This document shows positions 59,601 to 64,000 of a DNA stretch of 64,000 nucleotides, piece after piece; position 1 is the first letter of the stretch, and the number at the start of each line of letters is the position of its first letter. The notes under the pieces were generated by a model that was not told the DNA's origin, did not search any database, and saw only the letters and a list, made by a program, of their open reading frames with translations. Location: the NCBI RefSeq assembly GCF_963082655.1, contig NC_081554.1:99583273-99647272 (forward strand). The letters run 5' to 3'. Source of the DNA: Stomoxys calcitrans (taxonomy: Eukaryota > Arthropoda > Insecta > Diptera > Muscidae). Both the position numbers and the translations under genes were made by a program.

Positions 59601-62600
59601 ATGATATCCAAATATAGGTCCAAGTTTTGGTGGGCCGCCTCCCACCAAAAATATCCCCCAAAGGGGACAAATTTACGACCATAGCAATATGGGGCTCAAA
59701 TGAAAGGTCTTTGGGAGTAAAGCACGAATTTGATATCAGTATCCTGGAAAAGTATCTATGGGGCCACGCCACCCCCACAACTCCACCCAAATAGTAAATA
59801 TATTCTGACTATTGCAAAATCAGGCTCAAATAAGAGAGTATTTAAAGTGGAACACGAATCCCATATATATTTTCAAGGCCAACTCACTGAGTGGCCGCCC
59901 ATCCCCCAAGCCGGTCATATTTGCCGAATATGGAAATATGGGGCTCAAATTAAAGGTATCTAGGACTAGACCACGTATCTGATATCAACATTAGGGGCCA
60001 ACTGTCTAGCGGACGTCCCACCACCATAACAACCCCCAAATAGGACGTATTTGCTCACCAAGACAATTTGGGTCTTAAAGAGAGTGGAACGAAATATTTA
60101 TAGTTTTTAGGGCCAATAACCCAAACCGGACATATTTGCTGACTTTTGCAATAAGGAGTTTAAATGAGATTAGAAAACGAATTTGATATCCAATGTTGAG
60201 ACCAATGGCAATATGGGGTTCAAATAAATGATATATGAGAATAGAGCACGTTGCTGATATATATTCCGGGCTTAGTGTTTGGGGGACCACCCCAATCCCC
60301 AAAACACCCCTTAATCGGGCATATTTACCGACCATGTCAATGTGGGGCTTAAATGGAAGGTATTGGGGGATAAAGCAAGAATTGATACCCACTTTTGGGA
60401 CCAATTTTCTGGGTGTCTACTATTTTCCCAAAATACCCCACAAACAGCAATTTTTTAGAGACCATCGAAAAAATTGTTCGACCATATATGGCTCAAATGA
60501 AAGGTATTTGAGATTAGAAAACGAATTTGATAACCTATTTTAGGGCCATGTGTTTGGGGGACGCCGCATCCTTTATACTCCTCTTAAGCCAATGGCAATA
60601 TGGTGTTTAAATAAATGGCATTTGAGAGAAGAGCACGATGCTGATATTTTTTCAGGGCCAAGTATCTGGGGGACCACCTCACCCCCAACTAAATCAGACA
60701 TCATGAGAATATCGGTCTGAAATAAAGTATTTTAAGAATGGAGTACACCTTACATCCAAACTTAAATTCGTAGACCAATAAATATCATATAGGATTCAGA
60801 TAAAGACACTTATACTGTTAAACTGTTAGTCAAGTTTGCATGGTATTTCACTAAAAGATCTTTAATTGTCGAAAATAAACATTCCAATGAGACTTTTGTT
60901 CCATATAAAGTAGAAGAAGGCGCAGCGGAGCGTGCCCGGGTCAGCTAGTAATTATATATAAATGATATGGCAGATCCCTTTGGATCTAATTAGATCCAAC
61001 TTTATCTGATGCCAGATATATTTGTATTCGACCATATCAACCTCTTTTAATTCGGAACAACAGAGAGCAAAATTGAATATCACTGCAGGAAATTTCAACA
61101 ATTCAGAATACAAAAATTTCAATTGGCTGTATCTGTAAACGACGTAGGATTTTTGAAGTCATTTCTGTATAATAAGAAAATATAAAAACCAGAGGGTGGA
61201 TGACATGAAGTATTGCTAATTCAAACGACCAATGGCTTTCTTTAGCGCATTCTCAAATGGCTCAAATAAAGAAAACCATCGGATTGGCATCTGGCCAATT
61301 GGACAGCCACTGTTTGGACGAAATAAAATGCGGAACAAGATTTTTTTGCCATTCTTGGCTTATACGTGCTTTAATATATGATGGTGCCGAGTCTTGTTGG
61401 CATGTCAATGGTATACGGCCGAAATGTTTGCGTGCCCACCTCTCCAAAGCAGCTTCCAAATTGTTTTCCGGTAAAAAGTCGCATTTACTTTGACGCAGGA
61501 CTCGATGAAAACCACACATAAGTGGCCATTGGTGGTCACATTTCTGGACTGGAAAATTACTTCGGGTTGCCGTTTGGAGGCTCAAATTTTCGTACATGCG
61601 CTTGGTTATGAAAACACGATCATTTTAGGAATTTACACGCTGTGTTCGAAAATTCACCACACTTGTGCAGGCGCAAGTCTAACTTTTTGCTTTGGTTTAA
61701 GATTGTGTGCCTTTGCAATATTTAGAAATGAAGGATATTATAAAATACCTGATATGACTATGCTCTGTACTGCCAAACAGAAGAAGCACCACCTAAGTTT
61801 TCTTTTTTATACCCTACACCACCACTGTGGTACAGGGAATTATAGATTTGTGTATTTGTTTGCAAAGCTAAGAAGGAGAAGAGCTAGACCCATTGATAAG
61901 TATACCGATAAACTCAAAATCACTTTCTGATTCGATTTAGCCATGATGTTGCACTTAAATGACCGCATTAGCTACAATTTTCAACCGATCTGCACAAAAT
62001 TTGGCACGGATTGTTTTGTTACTGATATTAATATATCAAATTTCCATCAAAATCGGTACAGATTTGGATATAGCTCCCATATATATGTATCGCCCGATTT
62101 GCACTTAAATGGCTAAAATTTTCAACCGATCTGCACAAAATTTGGCACGGATTGTTTTTCTACTGATCTTAACATATCTGCTAGATTTCAACAAAAACGG
62201 TTCAGATTTGGATATAGCTCCAATATACATGTATCGCCCGATTTACACTTATAGGGCTGTAATAAACACAATTTGTAACCGATCTGAACAAAATTTGGCA
62301 CGGATTGTTTTGTTACTGTTCTTAACATATGTGCGAGATTTCAACAAAATCGGTTCAGATTTGGATGTAGCACCCAAACATATTTATTGCCAGATTTACA
62401 CTTATATGGCCGTAGTAACAACAATTTTCAAACGATTTGTTTGATAGTCGGTTCAGATTTAGATATAGGTCTCATATACATATATATTTATACATTGCCC
62501 GAATTTATAATTGTAGGGTAGATGTAGGGTACTATATAGTCGGCTTCACCCGACTTTTGCCTCTCCTTACTGGTTAATATTGTATGTATGTATGAATATA

Positions 62601-63128
62601 AACTTACATCATTTTAAAAGGAGTCTCATAAACGATAGGCTTTCCATTTAAATACAAAATGGTGTTGGTCAGTATCGGGCGAATTGTGTACGACGTACTT
62701 GTGCAAAATCCAAAAAACAGTACCAAGGCGGTAAGACGAGTGGCAATGGTGAAGTATCTCCGTTTCATTTTCTCCTTTCTGGAGGAATTTTGTTCTTCTG
62801 TAAGCCGCCTGATATCTTCGATGAGCTGTTTGTAGTGATCCCGATACCACCAAATGAAGAAAATCTTAATGAAAGACATAATGCTCGAGGCCACCGGACA
62901 CAGGGCATCCAAAGCGGTCACTATATCAATCGACAAGTAATGAATGCCAAAGTAAAGCTCTGCATAACAGCCATAACCCAGTATGAAAATATTGAAGAAG
63001 GCCCAAGACTTTACCCAAACGTTCCATTTGGATTCGGGATAAAATCCTATCAATCGGAGAGCAAAGCGAGATACTAGAAAGTAGTGCTTGTCCAAAGGAT
63101 AGGTATTCTTCAGGAACTTGGGTGCCAT
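36640..63128 (-). CDS. Or24a: Odorant receptor, Or24a-like, six exons
   Basis: Seven-transmembrane insect odorant receptor (7tm_6 family), expected to form a ligand-gated cation channel with the co-receptor Orco in olfactory neuron dendrites. Exons on the minus strand: 63128-62608, 38695-38508, 38341-38154, 38084-37983, 36901-36749, 36690-36640. They sum to 1203 bases, i.e. 400 residues plus TAA. All donors begin GT (GTAAGT, GTATAG, GTAAGT, GTAAGC, GTAAGA) and all acceptors end in AG after pyrimidine tracts; phases fit at each junction (2, 1, 0, 0, 0). The protein starts MAPKFLKNTYPLDKHYF and ends ILRFTGSVVALATSVI. The order of blocks (ALDALCPVASSI, YETPFKMM, LVHWHGYITVV, VEITL.HF.TSSLIIGTSVVD, EIFLYCLGG, PFF.PSL..LT) agrees with my recollection of Drosophila Or24a, which has nearly the same length. 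No stop or frameshift is seen. Intron 1 is about 23.9 kb and TE-filled; introns 2 and 3 are 166 and 69 bp; intron 4 is 1081 bp; intron 5 is 58 bp. Orthology rests on recollection, not on a search. Confidence 0.88.
39120..39340. repeat. AT-rich palindromic repeat
   Basis: Perfect 15-bp inverted arms ATCCAATTATATCTG / CAGATATAATTGGAT with a 4-base loop at 39148-39181, followed by further AGATC and ATATAAT elements like those at 59160-59480. Confidence 0.5.
39478..40290 (-). mobile_element. LINE relic of a second family (RT C-terminal half)
   Basis: Minus strand: RGFRQGD near 40145, LAVNGDKTKW near 39965, FIYLGIAVTETNDTSFEIKRKI, TLYMTLILPVLLYDSEAWVL, RRRINHELYDDDSIVIRIKI. This is the C-terminal end of a non-LTR reverse transcriptase unlike the LOA/I-like copies. 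Frames are broken. The Transib element is inserted about 90 bp beyond the recognisable part. Confidence 0.65.
40381..41811 (+). repeat. Left terminal inverted repeat of Transib element
   Basis: 1431 bp, reverse complement of 44299-45729. Starts CACAGTG, followed after a 12-base spacer by an A-rich block (AAAAAATTG) that resembles the RSS nonamer at five of nine positions. The inner edge ends in CGCATCGGCGTGCGTTT. Differences from the right arm noticed at about 40770 and 41292. The open frames inside both arms are non-coding shadows. Confidence 0.9.
41860..43902 (-). pseudogene. Transib transposase (RAG1-core homologue) with one in-frame stop
   Basis: DDE recombinase that would excise and reinsert the element by hairpin-forming cleavage. 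The frame opens at ATG 43902, runs 550 codons, meets TAA at 42252-42250, then stays open in the same frame for 31 codons and 98 more to the stop at 41860, about 680 codons in all, the usual Transib size. First acidic residue: D271 in WGCDGSSGFSEYKQ. Second: D385 in MIDGKVAN, followed by the zinc pair C401/C404 (CNIC). LHC at about 432-434 matches the LHCDIG region of RAG1. After the stop come H-x4-H in TVHKVLHHG (equivalent to the RAG1 zinc histidines) and the third acidic residue in EEAQESRN. The stop therefore removes the catalytic Glu and half of the zinc site. One substitution would explain it; readthrough or a small intron are alternatives I cannot test. A 251-codon open frame on the opposite strand (42986-43741) is a shadow. 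Confidence 0.88.
44299..45729 (-). repeat. Right terminal inverted repeat of Transib element
   Basis: 1431 bp, mirror of the left arm; begins (minus strand) with CACAGTG at 45729. The transposase start codon at 43902 lies about 400 bases inside the inner edge of this arm, so the promoter may lie in the arm or in 43903-44298. Confidence 0.9.
45769..47566 (+). mobile_element. Largest HINE/mini-me-like element, nine exact 153-bp units
   Basis: 1798 bp with both ends. (GTCY)n at 45903-45948. The GAG anchor of successive units lies at 46101, 46254, 46407, 46560, 46713, 46866, 47019, 47172 and 47325, eight intervals of exactly 153 although the last two units differ strongly in sequence. Hairpin near 47530. 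Starts 35 bases after the Transib target duplication. Confidence 0.88.
47663..47735 (-). other. tRNA-like fragment, probably SINE head
   Basis: Minus strand TTGGCTGAGTTGGTAGCGCA (A box) and TGTTCAAACCC (B box) 30 bases apart, but the acceptor and anticodon stems do not pair well. Not a functional tRNA in my reading. Confidence 0.4.
47910..49060. repeat. Array of a different 153-bp unit
   Basis: Units share GAGTATTAAGCCCATAAAAG, CATTTTTCATCCGATTTTG and TTTGGATATAGCTGCCATAT. Anchors at 48671, 48824 and 48977 are 153 apart; the preceding anchor at 47910 fits after removing the foldback insertion 48033-48639. No HINE ends found. Confidence 0.65.
48033..48639. mobile_element. Foldback derivative of a Tc1/mariner element
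   Basis: 607 bp flanked by TA. Both ends carry AAGGGTGATTTTTTTGAGG and about 200-bp inverted arms that include the start of the transposase (MNRLTNEQRLQIIEFYYQNQ in each arm, convergent). Between them lies a minus-strand piece of the transposase catalytic region (FSDEAHFWLNGYVNKQ, MHPEKCTVWCGLYAGGIIGP). Cannot code for transposase. Inserted inside a 153-bp repeat unit. Confidence 0.8.
49765..50210 (+). repeat. Left LTR of the BEL/Pao element
   Basis: 446 bp, starts TGTTCATGCC and ends CTTTTTCA. Contains AATAAA (in ACAATAAACTTGC, near 49955), a likely polyadenylation signal. Matches 58189-58634 with no length difference. Confidence 0.92.
50211..51905 (+). promoter_or_regulatory. BEL leader: primer binding site and probable 5' intron
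   Basis: TGGTCCTTCGAACCGGA starts exactly at the base after the LTR and is the primer binding site; I do not assign the tRNA. A consensus splice donor ACAG|GTAAGA lies at 50302. Before the gag ATG a pyrimidine-rich stretch ends TTTTCGATTATAG at 51881. Removal of 50302-51881 would bring gag within about 25 bases of the exon junction. The leader is otherwise open only in short frames; a 105-codon frame at 51043-51357 with C..C..C spacing is not convincing. Confidence 0.5.
51906..57059 (+). CDS. BEL/Pao gag-pol polyprotein, 1717 aa
   Basis: Polyprotein of the retrotransposon. Gag (DUF1759-like) at about residues 115-270; cysteine-histidine knuckles at about 340-405; retropepsin of the DUF1758/A17 type with LLDSGSEASFI near 465-477 and GADVF / FGWILTG later; reverse transcriptase from about 740 with YVDDVLGGS near 881; RNase H with FCDASEKA near 1055, a Glu in PRLELCG, SDSMIVLAWL and GDNPADLASRG; integrase zinc region H..H..C..C near 1362-1410; integrase core with TGIDFAGPF, SDNGKTF and LWEAGVK giving D, D, E; C-terminal DUF5641-like domain near 1640-1710. 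No stops or frameshifts, so gag-pol is made as one frame, as is usual for BEL/Pao. The first ATG of the frame follows the leader acceptor; MSDAL eight codons later is an alternative start. Copy may be competent, which sequence alone cannot prove. Confidence 0.93.
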   Translation: MALSNFIRMSDALMEFNAELENEPLLQSSIHSLEVHTDELREIWQRTKPTYEASLTELIGGDNKADIETLKARYHSTYRTYVECVSKIGEIVERKRKSSIQSNICPPTRSDSHPIPQITLPPCDTEVFAGDYLSWPTFRDLFTALYIQNTRLTPVERLFHLNSKTRGEARDIVRKAPLTNEGFQVAWDALSVRFENKRLLLNSQLRSLFNLRKISNESCESIKEIQTTINGIISSLRLYQIEISSWDPIFVYICSSRLPETTLSLWEQSVKNKTDSPSWVELDSFLTCRYQTLETVKDFQTSSSLRPDPGSKSGNVPNPNAKSSTPKKFNSYRNGVLIPSCKLCPNESHTIRLCSKFTNMCHSEKLATIKQLKLCMNCFSKGHILKDCKSTFNCQKCNKRHNTLLHRNGSEEEIEPSGTQELQSTSNTESETPIQSCFATNSMSVLLGTAIVHIVYNGEIFKARALLDSGSEASFISERMFNMLKLSSRRTAAHVSGLNETVSARSRKVCSLKLSSPVDCNFSLDVSAFVIPKLTSCLPTFSASKEMFSKLPEIHLADPDFYRSPYVDILIGADVFPIVMLQGVINPVCGTLMAQETRFGWILTGPIQTEPISVFQTTVLMGNEAALDQQILRFWEMEDIPKGTYMSESDRYCELNFCRTTRRDSSGRFVVTLPFKPEYPTEIRLGESRKIALAQYIRNENRLSRDPQLKRQYDDVLLEYIQLGHMKEVSSISESPEVQIHYLPHHAVVRPDSVTTKVRVVFNASNPTSNGLSLNDILHPGPPLQRDLCILLLQWRLYKIVFSSDIEKMYRQICVNPKHIPFQRILFRKSPQEDVQEFELQTVTFGVNCAPFLALRTIQQLASDVKDLYPLASGVLNSSMYVDDVLGGSHDINSAVECQKQLIDALNSAGFSLRKWVSKDFLQFIPKSNLLSNEFLEFEDSSKAKMLGVRWNAKLDEFYFVAGKIKSELNPTKRSILSNISKLFDPAGWLCPFIVLAKLLMRDIWASKIGWDEFLPPKLLCTWQTFYENYPKIENIQIPRWVCYTPESDIQLHGFCDASEKAYAESLYLRVTTPNGDIITHLLISKSRVAPLKTISIPRLELCGPLLLAQAIESVSGSIPSCKVFCWSDSMIVLAWLKKPPFLWKTFVANRVSKIAAVVPADNWAHVQSGDNPADLASRGAFPQDLFQNDLWWYGPFWLRLPSSLWPIQRSGDVDGTKLEAKIIHSHFAYFQKYEDLLDRFSSLGRALRVMAFVYRFIARCRISRSGQTIPNSGPLTNAEIQNVQSQFVILAQTVIYPREYRALSNRDKISVPSTLCNLNPFLDVNGLMKISSRIVSSECLSYSERFPIIVPYKCTFSVLLVKFIHSVTLHGGNSLMLRMLRLQFWIPKAKILIKACIHRCKICVISKHKLQTQLMGTLPLERTTLSRPFTNTGIDFAGPFDIKNYAARSCTIIKGYVCLFVCFATRAIHLELTSSLTTPAFLAAFHRFVSRRGCPSKLFSDNGKTFVGASKEIARDFFQNSRDMTLSPPGAPHMGGLWEAGVKSFKIHFRKLAGAHKFTFEEFTTILSRIEACLNSRPISPMSENPDDLIALTPGHFLIGGPLLSPAEPNEIETNLSILNRWRRVVALSQQFSIRWKHEYLKELHKRIKWKRPQPNIEVGAMVVVRDDCLPPNEWKLGRISKIYHGKDNLVRVVDIVTQKGTITRPLVKVVVLPSC
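57087..57107 (+). promoter_or_regulatory. Probable splice acceptor ahead of the second BEL ORF
   Basis: Branch-point-like CTAAT at 57087-57091 and TTATTTTTCCAG ending at 57107, one base before the ATG of the downstream ORF. Used with the donor at 50302 it would give a subgenomic message, as retroviruses do for env. Based on consensus only. Confidence 0.45.
57109..57960 (+). pseudogene. Second gag-knuckle and protease-like ORF downstream of BEL pol
   Basis: Lies inside the LTRs, 49 bases after gag-pol, in another frame. The first 67 codons carry CRLCSGNHGLRKC and CPNCLAHKHSSNAC, then a TAA at 57310-57312; the same frame continues with CYRCGGNHHSLLH and reaches 57960. The knuckle arrangement matches the one in the gag-pol ORF. 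From about 57540 the frame resembles the retropepsin domain of the same element: VRAVLDPCTAISKI against ARALLDSGSEASFI, then LADPQFY, LGADLY and FGWVLSG. Where the active site should read D-S/T-G it reads DPC, so proteolysis is unlikely. The product would be a second nucleic-acid-binding, protease-fold protein, not an envelope. The stop may be a decay mark of this copy. Confidence 0.7.
58189..58634 (+). repeat. Right LTR of the BEL/Pao element
   Basis: 446 bp; seven substitutions against the left LTR by eye, no indels. The bases just before it (GTGGGCCGGTGA) are the only candidate for a polypurine tract and are imperfect. The interrupted HINE resumes at 58635 with GATATCATAACAAAACACG. Confidence 0.92.
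59160..59480. repeat. GATATAATT-rich degenerate repeats
   Basis: Repeated forms of AGGCCAGATATAATTACATC, about 20-40 bp apart. The last 95 bp (59387-59480) recur at 60951-61045. 58896-59160 before it is AT-rich with nothing recognised. Confidence 0.45.
59480..60953 (+). mobile_element. Helitron-like element, 3' end, degenerate array
   Basis: Ten or so units of about 125-135 bp built on GCAATATGGGGCTCAAATGA and AGCACGAATTTGATATC. The 3' part (60725-60870: GAGTACACCTTACATCC..., GTAGACCAATAAATATCATA) also occurs at 36200-36340. Ends GCGGAGCGTGCCCGGGTCAG|CTAG followed by T, as expected for a Helitron 3' terminus. 5' end missing. Confidence 0.6.
60951..61045. repeat. Direct repeat of 59387-59480
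   Basis: AATTATATATAAATGATATG to ACCATATCAACCTCTTTTAA, with only a few differences from the copy on the other side of the Helitron-like array. Confidence 0.65.
61205..61610 (-). pseudogene. Tc1/mariner (maT-like) transposase relic
   Basis: Minus strand 61597-61262 reads RMYENLSLQTATRSNF, QPLMCGF-like text, FGRIPLTCQQDSAPSYIKAR with the second acidic residue, HFISSKQWLSNWPDANPMVF with the third. No first catalytic region found. In intron 1 of the receptor gene. Confidence 0.65.
61808..62575 (+). mobile_element. Mini-me-type element, second subfamily, near full length
   Basis: Starts TATACCCTACACCACCACTG, then ACTTTCTGATTCGATTTAGC, then four units of about 150 bp with CAAAATTTGGCACGGATTG, ends TAGTCGGCTTCACCCGACTT and CCTTACTGGTT. 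GTCGG..CACCCGAC is a short terminal hairpin. Lacks (GTCY)n. Lies 27 bases from exon 1 of the receptor gene. Confidence 0.7.
62608..63128 (-). CDS. Or24a: Or24a-like exon 1 (N-terminal 173 codons)
   Basis: Codes for the cytoplasmic N terminus and the first transmembrane segments of the receptor. Hydrophobic stretches lie at about residues 41-61 (WAFFNIFILGYGCYAELYFG) and 71-94 (ALDALCPVASSIMSF), then a basic, helical linker with EEQNSSRKEKMKRR, then another hydrophobic segment ALVLFFGFCTSTSY. The ATG has a good context (AAAGATGGC). The exon does not end at the in-frame TAA: that TAA is part of the splice donor GTAAGT at 62607-62602, so the last coding bases are AT of a methionine codon completed by G at 38695. 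A reader relying on open frames alone would call this a truncated 174-residue protein. Confidence 0.9.
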
Positions 63129-63154
63129 CTTTATGTCGTCTTGCTCGAACGCAC

Positions 63155-63160
63155 AACTGA
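63155..63160 (-). promoter_or_regulatory. Possible initiator for the Or24a-like gene
   Basis: On the minus strand TATCAGTTG lies 27 bases upstream of the ATG and fits the Drosophila initiator TCAGTT. No TATA box is evident just upstream. A 5' leader this short would be unusual, so the true start may lie farther up. Weak evidence. Confidence 0.2.
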
Positions 63161-63180
63161 TAAGTGAACCTCTTGTGGCA

Positions 63181-63789
63181 AATCGTTCGCTTTTATGAAC
63201 TGCTGATGATTAATCAATTCTTATGAATATTTTAGACAGTTCACTTTCATGGGCGTCACATTGCTTAAAAGGATTTCCATCATGTGGAAATTAACCATAT
63301 CTATTTTTTGATATGTATGTCAGTGCACACAGGCATTTCATTTAAAAGTTAACAATTTAAAGCTCATTAAACCTAACCACAGCATAGTAATTATCGCAAC
63401 TAATTGACTGCCTGGAAACCTCCCCCCTGGTAAGTGTGTGTATGTTTGCATTGATGAATTCAAGGCATTGAAAAGAACTTTGAAAGGATTTCTAACTACT
63501 ATTATCAACATTCTTTTGTAAAGTTTCTACAATTGAGAAAATACCAACAAACATATGCACAAACCTACAAATAAATAATGATGACGTTTTTCTTGAACCA
63601 AAAGCTAAGTATTAGATATTTGAATGATCATGAAGTCCATATACAATAAAAAATATAAAAATGCTGTTGCAATGAAACTAAAATAAGGGATGTAGATAGT
63701 TGGGGATTGTTAATAATTTATTCGTTAGATTTAACTTCTTGAGCCTTTTTCTGAAAAACGTTATAAAACCATCACACATTAAATTTGGT
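63181..63789. other. Upstream flank of the receptor gene
   Basis: Presumed promoter region. No transposon recognised, which contrasts with the intron. No binding site can be named with confidence. Confidence 0.45.
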
Positions 63790-63880
63790 TGGGTTAGGTT
63801 AAGTTGAAAGGCCATTGTGAACAATGTTTATTGAATATACAACTAAGTCAGTAAACGGCTTGTTGTGCGCCCTAAATACA
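63790..63880 (-). repeat. Isolated LINE-like 3' end upstream of the receptor gene
   Basis: GGTTGGGTTAGGTTAAGTTG followed after about 50 bases by AGTCAGTAAACGGCTTGTTG, which matches the 3' region of the LINE family (compare 18450-18490). 91 bases at most. Confidence 0.45.
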
Positions 63881-64000
63881 GTTGCAACTCGATTATCCGG
63901 TTCGCTCGCAGCCCAGCTTATCACGGAAAATTGACTTTTTTTATGTTTGTGTCTCTTTCGAGACGAGGTCAATCATCGAAGATTTTCTTTGCAAATGGAA

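Larger units (their letters stand above)
38696..62607 (-). other. Intron 1 of the Or24a-like gene, filled with mobile DNA
   Basis: Begins with GTAAGT at 62607 and ends with TTTTTTCCAG at 38696. It contains, from low to high coordinate, a LINE relic, a Transib transposon, a large HINE, a tRNA-like fragment, a 153-bp array with a mariner-type foldback element, a HINE split by a BEL/Pao retrotransposon, a Helitron-like array, a mariner relic and a divergent mini-me element. The stretch 38696-39120 holds nothing recognisable. Transib transposase is on the same strand as the receptor, BEL is antisense. Confidence 0.85.

Noticed and set aside
62608..63128. Stand-alone short membrane protein
   Set aside because: The apparent stop is part of a GTAAGT donor, and exon 2 at 38695 continues the protein in the right phase.

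Overview
The window looks like genomic DNA of a higher (calyptrate, probably muscid) fly. The evidence is an intact insect odorant receptor gene with fly-type short introns, plus a dense load of repeats of the mini-me/Helentron-associated type with (GTCY)n microsatellites, mariner relics, a BEL/Pao retrotransposon and RNase H-bearing LINEs. Genus and species cannot be fixed from the sequence alone.

The only host gene I can support is an Or24a-like odorant receptor on the minus strand. It has six exons between 63128 and 36640, coding for about 400 residues with every splice phase matching. Its first intron (62607 to 38696) is about 23.9 kb and consists largely of mobile DNA.

Region by region: 1-3050 is a broken LINE on the minus strand. 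3325-6424 holds three Helentron-associated elements (HINEs), two of them head to tail. 8585-12664 holds more HINE copies. 12650-15145 is a decayed LINE with a mariner MITE inside. 17011-18175, 21095-22377, 22966-24985, 30594-30990, 33031-34352 and 35096-35905 are further HINE copies. LINE relics lie at 18402-20098, 25545-27420, 31930-32140 and 39478-40290. Mariner relics lie at 22480-22905, 27952-28640, 29815-30502 and 61205-61610. 40381-45729 is a very young Transib-superfamily (RAG1-core-like) transposon with 1431-bp terminal inverted repeats starting with the RSS heptamer CACAGTG and a CATGG target duplication. 45769-47566 is the largest HINE, with an exact 153-bp tandem array. 49765-58634 is a BEL/Pao element with LTRs and an uninterrupted 1717-codon gag-pol; it also carries a second gag-knuckle/protease-like ORF in the position where retroviruses have env. 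It sits inside another HINE. 59480-60953 is a Helitron-like array and 61808-62575 a divergent mini-me element.

The most notable signals are (1) the Transib element with giant, almost identical inverted repeats, (2) a 153-bp spacing kept across several diverged repeat families, (3) the extra ORF of the BEL element with its own splice acceptor, and (4) the intact receptor gene whose intron has absorbed the two youngest elements. Stretches where I see nothing are listed as such.
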